From Corynespora cassiicola (taxonomy: Eukaryota; Ascomycota; Dothideomycetes; Pleosporales; Corynesporascaceae), in the NCBI GenBank assembly GCA_022059125.1, contig JAEUWY010000002.1:1302001-1366000 (forward strand): 64,000 nucleotides of DNA. Reading direction: 5' to 3'. Both the position numbers and the translations under genes were made by a program. The notes under the pieces are model-generated. The model made no database searches, had not been told where the DNA came from, and was given only the letters and a program-made list of their open reading frames with translations. Below, piece by piece: positions 1 to 9,180 of this stretch; the first letter of the stretch is position 1; each line of letters starts with the position of its first letter.

Positions 1-45
1 AATTTCGAAAGGGGCGGCAGTCGTGGTGGCCGCGGTGGCCGCTAG
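1..45 (+). CDS. C-terminal tail of an RGG-repeat RNA-binding protein (partial)
   Basis: The first 14 codons read in frame 1 as an Arg-Gly-Gly tail ending in RGGRGGR and a TAG stop. Such glycine-arginine tails end fungal nucleolar and Sm-like RNA-binding proteins such as Gar1 or Lsm4, and they are substrates for arginine methylation. Only the last residues fall inside the window, so the identity cannot be decided. The rest of the gene lies upstream of position 1. Confidence 0.6.
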   Translation, partial: NFERGGSRGGRGGR

Positions 46-823
46 GAGAAGAACTGTGACACGCATGATTGGTGTTAAATTCGGATATATGGGTCAAGTC
101 GAACTCCTGTGTGGATGAAAGTATTGAGTTCATTTGAGACTTCATAACAAGAGGGAAAAGGTTTTAAACACAACGGTACTTTCCCCCAAAATCTCAGGGA
201 TTATGGTGCCATGCAGCTGAACATCTTGTGATGAGACTAGCACTGGCTCTTAACCATGGATTGCATCAGATTCCAGGAGTGAACGCTGCCTGTGAATACT
301 TTGAACTGTAGTTTGTATGAAAATTAATGATATGAAGCTCAAATTAAATAAATGAATCGAGGAGTCATCACTTACTTGAATATATTCAAACCGCAGTTCC
401 GGAACTCGAAGAGGCTCCTGGCGCCCTGTAGCATTTCCATGCAAATGACATAGAGTTTATTCACATGAATAATGCTGAGATTTCTCGATATACAGATTTT
501 TCTGGTAACTACATCGCGGGAAGGGGATATTGAAATTGTGACTATTTGCTTGGTGGAGCTCAGCAGCAGGAAGCATCGCCGCGGAACATGGTGGACCACA
601 ATAGGAAAGTGGAGCCGACGATCCGCCTCCGCATCCCCGCGTCCAGAACCTGAGCCCATGCACATGCACTCCACCTTGGCTGTTATCTATGGCCCGCACC
701 CCTGCTGTCGTCATTCGACTTGCTATTACATCGCGAGGCAGTGCCGAAGATGTCACCGTACCCTCATTCATCTCCTCACCTGGTGCCATCGCATCAGCAT
801 AGTCAACTTTGACCTCACTCGCC
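46..823. other. Intergenic region, no supported gene
   Basis: This stretch holds the 3' flank of the RGG-tail gene and the 5' flank of the DUF1989 gene. Short overlapping open frames exist on both strands but none shows a recognisable family motif. No RNA gene or repeat was seen. Confidence 0.5.
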
Positions 824-1525
824 ATGCGCATTCAAGAGCCAATCGCATCCTTTGACCAACGACGAACGAACGATAGTGCCACAAATGCAAGCAAACAAGC
901 CGATCCTGCCCAAGAGAACACATCTGGATCCGATGTAATTCTGCATAGAGTTCCGGCTGCCCATGGTTTCGCTTTTGTCGTAAAAAAGGGGTCGCGTTTT
1001 GCCATTGTAGATCTCGAAGGAGAACAGATTGTCGATTTCATGGCGTGGGTGCTCTCGGAGGGATCGCTTTTACTCGAGAAGATGTCGACTGCATACACTC
1101 GGTATCACCTCTCCGGTGTTCAGCCCATTGTTGGCGAATGCCTCTGGTCGAACGCCGATCGCCCTCTCTTACGCGTCGTCGCCGATACCGTAAAAGTGCA
1201 CGACATGACATTCATGTGCTGCTTCCCCGAATTGTATGAGAAAAAAGGACTGAAGGGGCATCGAAGCTGTGCCCAAAACATATTCGAGGCTATGCAGGAG
1301 TATGGGATGAAAAGTATTTTGGAAGTTGCAGATCCATTCAACTGCTTCCAGAATACGCCGAACTACAGTCTAAAAAGGCTGGGAACCAGTAGGCCCATGG
1401 ATTACATTGAATTTGAGGCTTTGGAAGATTTGATTTGTGCAGTGAGCTCTTGTCCGTACGACCTGGATGGTGTAAACGGAGGAAAGATCACAGACATACT
1501 TGTCAAGATTTCTGGAAAAGAGTAG
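824..1525 (+). CDS. DUF1989 / urea carboxylase-associated family protein
   Basis: This is an intronless gene of 233 residues. I start at the first in-frame ATG (824); the open frame extends 15 nt further 5' but without an ATG. The family hallmarks are visible: an HRSCAQN motif followed by an AM-x2-YGM helix, then ADPFNCFQN, a DYIEFEALEDL segment and SSCPYDL near the end. In bacteria, DUF1989 proteins sit beside urea carboxylase and allophanate hydrolase genes. Fungal copies are common but their biochemical role is not established, so a link to urea or guanidine metabolism is inference. No urea-metabolism gene is visible nearby. The first 40 or so residues are low complexity and outside the domain. 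Confidence 0.8.
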   Translation: MRIQEPIASFDQRRTNDSATNASKQADPAQENTSGSDVILHRVPAAHGFAFVVKKGSRFAIVDLEGEQIVDFMAWVLSEGSLLLEKMSTAYTRYHLSGVQPIVGECLWSNADRPLLRVVADTVKVHDMTFMCCFPELYEKKGLKGHRSCAQNIFEAMQEYGMKSILEVADPFNCFQNTPNYSLKRLGTSRPMDYIEFEALEDLICAVSSCPYDLDGVNGGKITDILVKISGKE

Positions 1526-1950
1526 CTTGCAAGAGACCATGACGAAAATTTGTGTTGTCAAAACAACGAACGAGGCCAAAATGGACATAGTATTGGAACT
1601 GGTGCTTGTCGATGGATGCACATTCAATTGCCACATCACAGAAACAAATGCACATACCTGCCCGCGTCAATGTGCTGACTATCCTGTGAGCGCTAGTTTG
1701 CCACTGTTGTGCGTTGACAACGAACAAAGATAATTTGGGTCGCTCAATCTAAAACACTGTCTTTCCCAACGTTTTTCTTTTGCTTTGGTAAAAAAAAAGC
1801 CGCTAAAATTCAATACACCATCGTGTGAGCAACCGTCGAACGAACGGAATCTCAACACTGATTGACTTGGCCAAACAGCAGTGTTTGCCCCAAATTTTAT
1901 TTTCCTCCTCAAACGCCAAATTATTGCTTCTCCCTTGCTGAGTGCTCATC
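1526..1950. other. Intergenic region, no supported gene
   Basis: The 425 bases between the DUF1989 gene and the first RING gene contain a poly-A run near 1790-1800 and no convincing coding or RNA signal. Confidence 0.5.
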
Positions 1951-2421
1951 ATGGCATGCCGCATAGACGGATCGATAATATCCAATTTCCTCGCGAATCA
2001 CACTTCGCCAGTTCCCCTCGCTTCTCTGCCTGCGGACACGAAAACCTGCCCGATCTGCACTTCCTCTTATCACGAACCACCCAAGGCCTACAATCATCCG
2101 ATTCTACCGGCAGACACCCCAGAGTATGCTGTCCAGATCAATCGCGGAGCATGTAAGCACATATTTGGCCGCCTATGCCTTGAGCGACACATACGTGCCG
2201 GGCGCCCGTGGAGTCACACATGCCCCCTGTGCAGAGCCGAGTTGTTTCCGCCGCCAAATGCAGCACGCACGGATGCCGTCCAGGATCTAGAAAGTGCACT
2301 TAACGGCCTGAATAGACTGGAGGGTGGGTTCGTGGATGCTGCAGTGATGAGAGAGGTGAGGGAGGTGGAATCGGCTTTGAGGAGAATTAGAGAGATTCTT
2401 TATGGCACAAGGTGGATATAG
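1951..2421 (+). CDS. Small RING-finger protein (putative E3 ubiquitin ligase), cluster member 1
   Basis: An intronless gene of 156 residues, starting at the first ATG. A RING-like domain spans roughly residues 30-90: a CPIC pair, a linker of about 30 residues, CKHIFGRLCLERH, then CPLCRAELF. The ligand usually found right after C-x-H-x-F (Cys or His) is Gly here, so only seven canonical zinc ligands are present; the three other members of this subfamily in the window also lack Cys or His there. The tail is short, charged and probably helical. RING domains recruit E2 enzymes for ubiquitin transfer; activity and substrate here are unknown. It is the first of four readable RING genes and one broken one within 7 kb. 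Confidence 0.75.
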   Translation: MACRIDGSIISNFLANHTSPVPLASLPADTKTCPICTSSYHEPPKAYNHPILPADTPEYAVQINRGACKHIFGRLCLERHIRAGRPWSHTCPLCRAELFPPPNAARTDAVQDLESALNGLNRLEGGFVDAAVMREVREVESALRRIREILYGTRWI

Positions 2422-2717
2422 TGGCTCGAGCTGCTGCAAATGACAACCTGCCTAGAGAAATGGTGATCAGCAACGTAATCAAAGCCAAGGAAACCGTTCC
2501 TATTGACAATATGTGATCTGGTTCCTTCCTGCGAGGACTGATAGTTGCACCTATCCTAGAATATGTAGATGCAATGATAGGAATACTTGCAGATGATAAA
2601 CCTAGATCCTTAACCTTGTAACATCTCCGTTTCTTCAAAGCAGAATGTCTCCGCATGATTATGTGCCAAGGAACCTACCATATGCACGTCACCATCTTAG
2701 GAAGACGGGGACCGCTC

Positions 2718-3431
2718 CTACTCGTCGATTTCAAGATTCTCATAGAGCTGCTCTAGAACCGTTTCCACCTCTTCAACCGACGCCTTGACTTCTTCGCTCC
2801 CGTCTACAACCGAGAATCTCTCAAGGACCTGCTGGATGAAGTTGACTGACCGCTGCAGCCTCAATCTATTAGAAAGATCCTGATCTCGCCTAAACTCTTC
2901 GTCTTGGAGCCTGGCCCGTAACGCCGCTGTCGTGCGCCAAGTCAGGTTGGATGGTATGGAAGCAGTTGCCAATGCGCTTAAAGCTGCAGACCCAGACCTC
3001 GGCCGTGGTGGTGGTAATAGTCGTGGAGGAGGGGGAGGATCGAAGACTGGAGACGTGAACCACACTGCCCGGCACAACGGACATTTGTTGTGCCATCTCC
3101 CAGCGCTCTTGAGGTGTCGCTCGAGGCAGCGCCTACCGAAGATATGCCCACAACACCGTGTGCTGCCATCTTGCGCAGCTGCAAGGTCGACGCGGACTGC
3201 CCACTCCGGCTGGCTGTCGTTCAAGTTGGGGATGCTGGGGATGTATTCGCCATATGGCTCCATGCATAGCGAGCATGTATTGGAGTCGTTGGAGAGACGC
3301 GCCAAATTTATAGGAGTAGTGAACAACACGAAAAGTGGCACTGATGTTGATCCTGCATCTTGTGCCGTAGCTTGTGCGGCCTCCAAGCCCGGCACCGGCT
3401 GCCACGGCCGTGACGCTTGGGATGGCGGCAT
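2718..3431 (-). CDS. RING-finger protein (putative E3 ubiquitin ligase), cluster member 2
   Basis: An intronless gene of 237 residues on the minus strand, tail-to-tail with the preceding RING gene. The RING-like domain lies at about residues 53-128: a CSLC pair, a long linker, CCGHIFGRRCLERHL, then CPLCRAVWF. It has the same Gly in place of the fifth ligand as its neighbours. A proline stretch and a Ser/Ala-rich spacer follow, then a C-terminal charged helical region rich in Glu and Val. It is clearly a paralogue of the 1951 gene from the shared HIFGR-C-LERH core. Substrate and cellular site are unknown. Confidence 0.75.
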   Translation of the reverse strand: MPPSQASRPWQPVPGLEAAQATAQDAGSTSVPLFVLFTTPINLARLSNDSNTCSLCMEPYGEYIPSIPNLNDSQPEWAVRVDLAAAQDGSTRCCGHIFGRRCLERHLKSAGRWHNKCPLCRAVWFTSPVFDPPPPPRLLPPPRPRSGSAALSALATASIPSNLTWRTTAALRARLQDEEFRRDQDLSNRLRLQRSVNFIQQVLERFSVVDGSEEVKASVEEVETVLEQLYENLEIDE

Positions 3432-4888
3432 CCTGAGATATCAAGTTTTCTGAGTAGGAAGTGATGTTTAGATGTGAGAAAGAGCTGGTTCAATGAAGGA
3501 ACGGTCTGTCAGTGAGCATGAGCTTAAGGGATCACGGGGTAGGAGTGTTTGCAGCTGCGTCATATCTGGTGAATGCTTTTTTCAAAGCTCCTTTACCGAC
3601 ACGTGTGGATTTATAATATATCGTAGCTACTTACATGCCGTGAAGTGGTATCAGAGCCATCAGCGTCGAATTTGTTTAATGAATGACGCTATTGATTTTG
3701 AAGACCTGAAAGCTTAACCTAATATCTTACTTTCAGTACGACTATTCCGATCTTCTAACAAGGCCCCTTCGTATCAAAAGCTATTTTGATAAATGGGAAT
3801 AAGTTACTTGTGGGATATGATAGGACCCAAAATTTCTAATCTTGAATCATACGTATGAGTAAAGTGAATATCTAGCAGTCAGCATTGTACATCTTCTTTA
3901 CCAAGCTCTCGATTGATAAAAGATTACTCGTCACATAAGGTCATAGTTCTACCGATGTAGTGTTCTCAGAGCTTCGCAAAGCGGCAGGTTATTGGTCTGA
4001 GTCATGCCATCGTATCAGTACATGAAAACATCTTATCCAACATGATGCCACTTGGATACATTTCTTACAGGCCATCTTCAAGGATCACATGAACCAACCC
4101 ATCAAACCCACTGGCTTGCTTCATTACCTTCCAGCGATTCCCGTGGTCAAATTGTCCTTTTAAATATGCATTTTTGCTGTTCTGACGAAAACAGTGTGCG
4201 TCATGAATGTTTCGAGGCATGAGCGTTGTCATCCGCACTACTCTGGTGTGGATCCCGATCGCTGCACATTCTCAATGTGAAAACAGGCCGACAAGCTTTT
4301 CGATATCTATTTTCTGGGGAAATGGAGAAAGTTTTATCGCTCGAGGAAGTGCTCATAGTATGTTTATTGTATGAGCAGTCTTGCGTAGATAAGACAGGGG
4401 TAAAGGGGGCGAGTGGTTGTTCGGGGGCGAAAGAGCGCTTTACGCCCCTTGGAACGCAATCTGTGAGTCTCATCAGCTTTCATTTGTCCCCTTGGTCGCA
4501 ACGAAGACACGGTGAGTGTTCTTGATGGTGCGACGCGTAGAGAATGTTGATGCGTGTCGAGAGGCATCGCCGCTGCTGTCGGGAATTTGAGTCGCTAGGT
4601 CTTGGCACGCCCAATACAATTGCCGCTTTACTGTGTCCTCCAAGTATACCCCGTTGGGCCTGCTGTTGGATTTGCGACAGATACCTATATTTTCGAGAAG
4701 CCTAGGAAAAAACTATCGCTTGATATGATATTCATGCTGCCCAGTTTCTGATCGGCATCCTAGTTTCCGAGAAATGCATTTCAGTGATTCACCTGTCAAT
4801 AGGATCGATGCGCAATAGAACAGTAGATAGATTATTATTAGCGTCGTGCGATAAACGAGAACCCCGCTCCCTTTCTTGATTCTCTAGC
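3432..4888. other. Intergenic region inside the RING cluster
   Basis: About 1.46 kb, partly AT-rich (3600-4160). Open frames here are short and unlike any family I recognise. I see no inverted repeats or tRNA. Confidence 0.45.
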
Positions 4889-5600
4889 CTAGTCCACATC
4901 GTTCCAATCGATGTCCCCACCTCCGCTTGCGTTGGCAGTCTCGAAATCGAATTCAAAAAGTGAACTACTTAAGAGCCCAATTGAACGGCGCATTCTTCCA
5001 CGATAACTTAGTAGAGTTACGCGTGAGGATTCTGCTTCAGTATTGGAAGTCTCGATGGCTCCCACGACCTCGGGAACATCTGGTAAACTGACAGTCTCAG
5101 GAGCCTCGTGGGTTCTGATGCTCCGCCATGGAACCGTGAAGGTATTTGTCGATATTCTCATTCCATTTCTGCCAATAGTTTCCTCTTCATGGTTTCGGCT
5201 ACTAATCGGATTCACATGCCCTGTGAATGCATTGAATTCAGCTCGTGCGGCTTCGAGACCTATATCGCTCGCAGCAGAGACTAGAAACTACTCCTCTCGG
5301 CATAAAGGGCATATTCGACTATATGGAGTGCCAGACCGGAATTGTTGTTCAATACAGAGTCATCCAAATACATGCCGGCATAGTGAGTTTGGCTGCAGCG
5401 ATCTTACGCGGATAGGATATTCGCCACTAAAAATCGAAAAGGGCGCGTATGCTTCATCACAAACTGGGCACTTCCTGTCTTCTTCTGATAAGGACTCGGC
5501 AGGGATTATATGTATATCCTCAATAAACGAGTGGAAGTTTCTTCTTCTGGCAGAGGCATTTCCCGGTTGTGCGGTATCTTGCTCAGAATGAAGTAGCTAA
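4889..5600 (-). pseudogene. Broken RING-finger paralogue with two in-frame stops
   Basis: On the minus strand one continuous frame encodes a degraded copy of the neighbouring RING proteins: CPVCDEAY, then CRHVFG, a TGA stop (5360-5362), LCIEQQF, CPLCREE, a TAG stop (5288-5290), Phe, and about 130 more codons to a natural-looking stop at 4889. The paralogues have Arg at the TGA site and Trp (or Leu) in the segment holding the TAG. TGG to TAG fits RIP (CpA to TpA on the other strand). CGA to TGA fits deamination at CpG. No ATG lies in this frame between the upstream stop at 5598-5600 and the domain, so the start is also lost or was in a lost exon. Upper boundary is approximate. Confidence 0.75.
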
Positions 5601-6056
5601 TTTATGTAACCTATAACATATTTCTTTATACTGAATATAGAGACCATCAAAATCGCAAATTTATAAAGCTTACATAGATCATACCGATTGTATAATTATT
5701 CAAATCAGAGCAGCGCTTAGAGTTTACTGCGTGACGCCACAGAATTTATGAGAACGGGATTTTTTCTGAGACAGATTTTGCCTGAGGCGACCGTTCATCA
5801 CTTTGCTATAAGCTGCCAGGGTTACTATTATCAGCCATAGACATGTTAATGTCTATAATAACCTCGTTTGGTCAGCAGAAAATGATACTTTGGTGCAATG
5901 ATAGCCGTCATCAAGACGAAGAGCGTTACTAAAACCTACAAGGGCATGCTCATATGCTACAACTCACCTAAGAATAGTTTAGGGTTACATATCCAATGCA
6001 AAAAGCTATCTGGATAGACACAATGTTTGTGTCATGAAGATGACAGAATACAAGCC
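5592..6056. other. AT-rich intergenic region
   Basis: A clearly AT-rich stretch between the broken RING copy and the next RING gene, with no coding signal. AT enrichment beside a mutated duplicate is compatible with RIP leakage, but this is inference. Confidence 0.45.
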
Positions 6057-6962
6057 CTAAACCCGTTGGTCGCCGTCATCTCCATCACTAGAACTCCAGT
6101 TGAAAAAATCGGTTTCCTCCCGCCTTCTTGTTTCATACCGCTGCTGAGCTTGCTGTCGGCGTAACTCTGATAGGTCAAAGACTCCAATCAGTCTTTCCGG
6201 GCTCGGTGAATCTGCGCGTTCTGCCTGACTAGATCGCTGATTCGCTGAATTTTCTCTGACAGCGTAGATCCTTATTCCGACCGTATCTTCTTCATTTGAT
6301 ACAGAATGTGACTGACTTCCAAGCAAATGATGGGTTTCCTCATTCGAAGATGTATCCGTAAACTCTAATTCAGGTAACTCGACTGTATTTGCATACTCTT
6401 CGTCACTGCTGTCAGAAGAGTGGCTTTCTAGCGAACCGTCTGATAACGTAAGCCCGTAGCGGCTATTAACAAGCCCATCAATAACAGACTGACTTTGTGG
6501 GCTGAGCAAGCCGAAGTAATAGTCGAATATTGCTCCCGTCTCTGTCTCACTTATATCATCCTCTCTTGGTTCTGTTTGATTTGGTCTATACAAAAAGAAT
6601 AACAATTCCATGATGAGCTCGCTTAAATTTTCCCACTCAGCCTCAGCCTCTCTGTCTACAGTTCGTGCTGTAGTTGCATCAGCTGGGATCTCAAACCAGA
6701 TTTCTCGGCATAGGGGACAGTTGTTATATCCAGCGAGGACATAACGAGAGAGACACTCGGCATCAAACGTGTGTCTACAAGCCCCGTTGTCAACCTGTAT
6801 TCCACCATCGGATGAGGATACAACCGAGGATAGGCAAATGGAGCAACCGAGTGCTGAACCGGGTGATTGCGATGGGTGATCGACACCGAGAAGTCGCGTT
6901 TCGGAAAGAGGCGTACAATAAGTTCGGATGAACTCAACAAGTGTGGGTGGTGTGTCTGACAT
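6057..6962 (-). CDS. RING-finger protein with acidic tail (putative E3 ubiquitin ligase), cluster member 3
   Basis: An intronless gene of 301 residues. The RING-like domain is near residues 39-88: a CSIC pair, ACRHTFDAECLSRYV, then CPLCREIWFE. Here the residue after C-x-H-x-F is Asp, which can bind zinc in some RING proteins, instead of the Gly of its paralogues. The rest is a long, Ser/Glu/Asp-rich, probably disordered region ending in a QQAQQRYETRR segment and an acidic tail. The shared core and the start layout (short leader, then RING) group it with genes 1951 and 2718. Function beyond a likely ubiquitin-ligase role is not known. Confidence 0.75.
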   Translation of the reverse strand: MSDTPPTLVEFIRTYCTPLSETRLLGVDHPSQSPGSALGCSICLSSVVSSSDGGIQVDNGACRHTFDAECLSRYVLAGYNNCPLCREIWFEIPADATTARTVDREAEAEWENLSELIMELLFFLYRPNQTEPREDDISETETGAIFDYYFGLLSPQSQSVIDGLVNSRYGLTLSDGSLESHSSDSSDEEYANTVELPELEFTDTSSNEETHHLLGSQSHSVSNEEDTVGIRIYAVRENSANQRSSQAERADSPSPERLIGVFDLSELRRQQAQQRYETRRREETDFFNWSSSDGDDGDQRV

Positions 6963-7574
6963 TCTGTTGGTAGGCTAAAAAGGAGGTGAGGTAGTCTCGA
7001 AGTACGCGTTTATAACCCGACATTCTACATGTGACATGACTTATCATTGAATCCTGATAAGCGCAGGAGCTGGTAGAAGGTATAGAGGTCACTTGGATGA
7101 CATGCCTCTTGCTTTACTACATGTAATGTGATTATCTAATACTAGTTTGAGGCATGCATCATTCAACGCATATACGTCGTTGGTAGTAACGTATTAGTTT
7201 AACTTGAAGCAGATTTTGAACTAGGCCCTATCTCTGCCAGCCATAAAACTTGTTGATTAGATATGACAACAGCTAGTCATGAGTTGTGAAGTTCAATCAG
7301 CCTCTGTGTCCAGATCGGCATTTATATGGTATAATTTTCTTAGTAGGCGATCACATAATGAGGTTTATGCTGATGCATATGATTGGGAGAGCACAATGTT
7401 TGACTCCAGACGCCACACTCTCTTTCACCTTCACCACTTCATACTCCTATCATTGTTTCACCTCACCATTGATCCTTACCCATCACTTTCACTTTACAAT
7501 GTAGCGACTGACTGATTTGATTTAACGCAGAAAGTTTCTACTACTGCAGCTCGGCAACCCTAACTTTGCACAAA
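6963..7574. other. Divergent promoter region between two RING genes
   Basis: About 610 bases between head-to-head RING genes (minus at 6962, plus at 7575). The stretch close to 7575 is pyrimidine-rich (7400-7500), typical of fungal promoters. No gene is supported. Confidence 0.5.
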
Positions 7575-8678
7575 ATGGCCGCCACCTCACAGGACAACAA
7601 GGCGCTAACACTCCAGTCGCCTGCAGCAAAGACGATAAACACCACAGCAACTCTAAATACGACCCTAAAATACTTTGATTTTTGCGATACGCAAGATCAT
7701 GCGAGCGATGTCTTAATAAAGATCGAAGAAGCTAGCCCAGATGTCTTTATCCCTGCCACTCATAAGGCTACGACAGGAAGCTTCCATTCAATGCTCGAAG
7801 AGAATGGGTTAGTGACCGAGGAAAAGCCTGTCTTTGAATCAAATTGCAGCAATTTCGATCCTCGACGATACCAAGGTAGCGCTAGCCAAGATCCCGACTA
7901 CATAGCACGCCAGGAACAACTTCCATACCCATCTCTTCTTCGTTATGTCGATAACGACCTTATGATCGATGCTTTAAGGCATAACAACCCCCCGGAAACC
8001 GCCAAAATATGCCCCGGATGCGGATTACAACATGATCAAGCAGCTATATCATCCACATACCTTCCACTTAGGCCTTGCGGCCATTGGATGCACTACCGAT
8101 GCTTTATATTTTGGACGTCTCAGCTCCACAACCAAAACGACAAGTGTCCTGTCTGCAATTGCCAACTCTATGAGCGCGAGGGCATAGCCGTCTTGACGCT
8201 CACGACCCGCACTTCCCTCCCAATGGCAGACAACCACTGGGAGCCAGCAGCACGGTACCGAGATGAAAAGACAGGCTACTGGTGCTGTTCAGATCGGGAA
8301 GAATACATCGTTGATTGCTTAACCATCGATAAGATAATTGAAGACGTATACTTTCACCACTACTATCGCGAACAACTTTCCGACACCTCGAAATACCAGG
8401 ACCATTCGCCCAATCTGGTACAAGCATTCTATGACGTTCTCACTGAGATCAGCAAGAGGAAGCTTCCCAGAGCCCAGTGGCTGAGGTGGAAAACTTGGTT
8501 GGGATACTTGTTATTTGGGATGCTGGTCCTTATCAAGATGCGCAGATACCTCTCGGATACACAGCCTGGTCTGGCTGTTACGCAGGGCTGGAAGGACTTT
8601 GAAGGTGGTTACTCTGCGTTGCAAGCCAGGATCTTGGGAGAAGTGAGGAGAAAGAAGTATCAGCATGAAAACTCGTGA
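7575..8678 (+). CDS. RING-H2 finger protein with a C-terminal hydrophobic segment
   Basis: An intronless gene of 367 residues, starting at the first ATG. A complete RING-H2 set is visible at about residues 139-195: CPGC, then PCGHWMHYRCF, then KCPVCNC. Unlike the other RING genes in this block all eight ligands are present. A hydrophobic segment near residues 315-335 (WLGYLLFGMLVLIK) could be a single membrane anchor. The first 130 residues are hydrophilic. It is only distantly related to the other RING genes, so the cluster mixes two types. The family role would be E2-dependent ubiquitin ligation; target unknown. Confidence 0.7.
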   Translation: MAATSQDNKALTLQSPAAKTINTTATLNTTLKYFDFCDTQDHASDVLIKIEEASPDVFIPATHKATTGSFHSMLEENGLVTEEKPVFESNCSNFDPRRYQGSASQDPDYIARQEQLPYPSLLRYVDNDLMIDALRHNNPPETAKICPGCGLQHDQAAISSTYLPLRPCGHWMHYRCFIFWTSQLHNQNDKCPVCNCQLYEREGIAVLTLTTRTSLPMADNHWEPAARYRDEKTGYWCCSDREEYIVDCLTIDKIIEDVYFHHYYREQLSDTSKYQDHSPNLVQAFYDVLTEISKRKLPRAQWLRWKTWLGYLLFGMLVLIKMRRYLSDTQPGLAVTQGWKDFEGGYSALQARILGEVRRKKYQHENS

Positions 8679-9098
8679 GCTTAGCCAAAGAATTTCGATA
8701 AATATACCATTGGGCGGTTTCTTGTATGTTAGAAGAGGGCCAAAGTCTCTTTGCGCGCAATCTTGGGTTCAAAAAGTTTCCTCAAAAACTGAATAGCATT
8801 ATGCACATCATTGCTCTTGTGCACTTACGTGTCGTTATGAGAGAATGCCACATTTCTAATTTGCCCTTGTGTGGAAAGGGTGAGAGGCACTTTTGTTTGG
8901 CAAAGGAATCATGCTTGATGCGGGAGGGGAATTGGATCAACAGCATAATTTGAACCTAGGAGTGTAGTAATTAAATAACATAAAAGAATCTGTCCGGGGA
9001 TCGGGCTTATTTTTAGATATTGCTTATGTTTATGGAGCAGGACCTGCGAACACATGTAGTAGGCCTGTAGAAAAGTGCTAAGTAGAGTGCATAACGAA
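8679..9098. other. Intergenic region left of the transposon
   Basis: The 3' flank of the RING-H2 gene up to the TA duplication of the pogo-type element. Nothing coding is recognised. Confidence 0.5.
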
Positions 9099-9100
9099 TA

Positions 9101-9148
9101 ACGTAAAGGATAAGCGAGTCGGCCGGACAAGCGAGTCGGCCAGCCCCT
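9101..9148 (+). repeat. Left terminal inverted repeat (48 bp)
   Basis: Reads identically to the reverse complement of 10904-10951. It contains the 13-mer AAGCGAGTCGGCC twice, separated by 4 bases, which looks like a duplicated transposase-binding site. Confidence 0.92.
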
Positions 9149-9180
9149 GAGCACCCCAGCGCGCACCACTTACACCTACA

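Noticed and set aside
457..831. Minus-strand open frame of 124 codons before the DUF1989 gene
   Set aside because: It overlaps the DUF1989 start, has no recognisable motif, and equally long frames exist on the other strand.
5043..5591. Plus-strand open frame of 182 codons
   Set aside because: It is the antisense shadow of the broken RING gene, whose motifs are clear on the minus strand.
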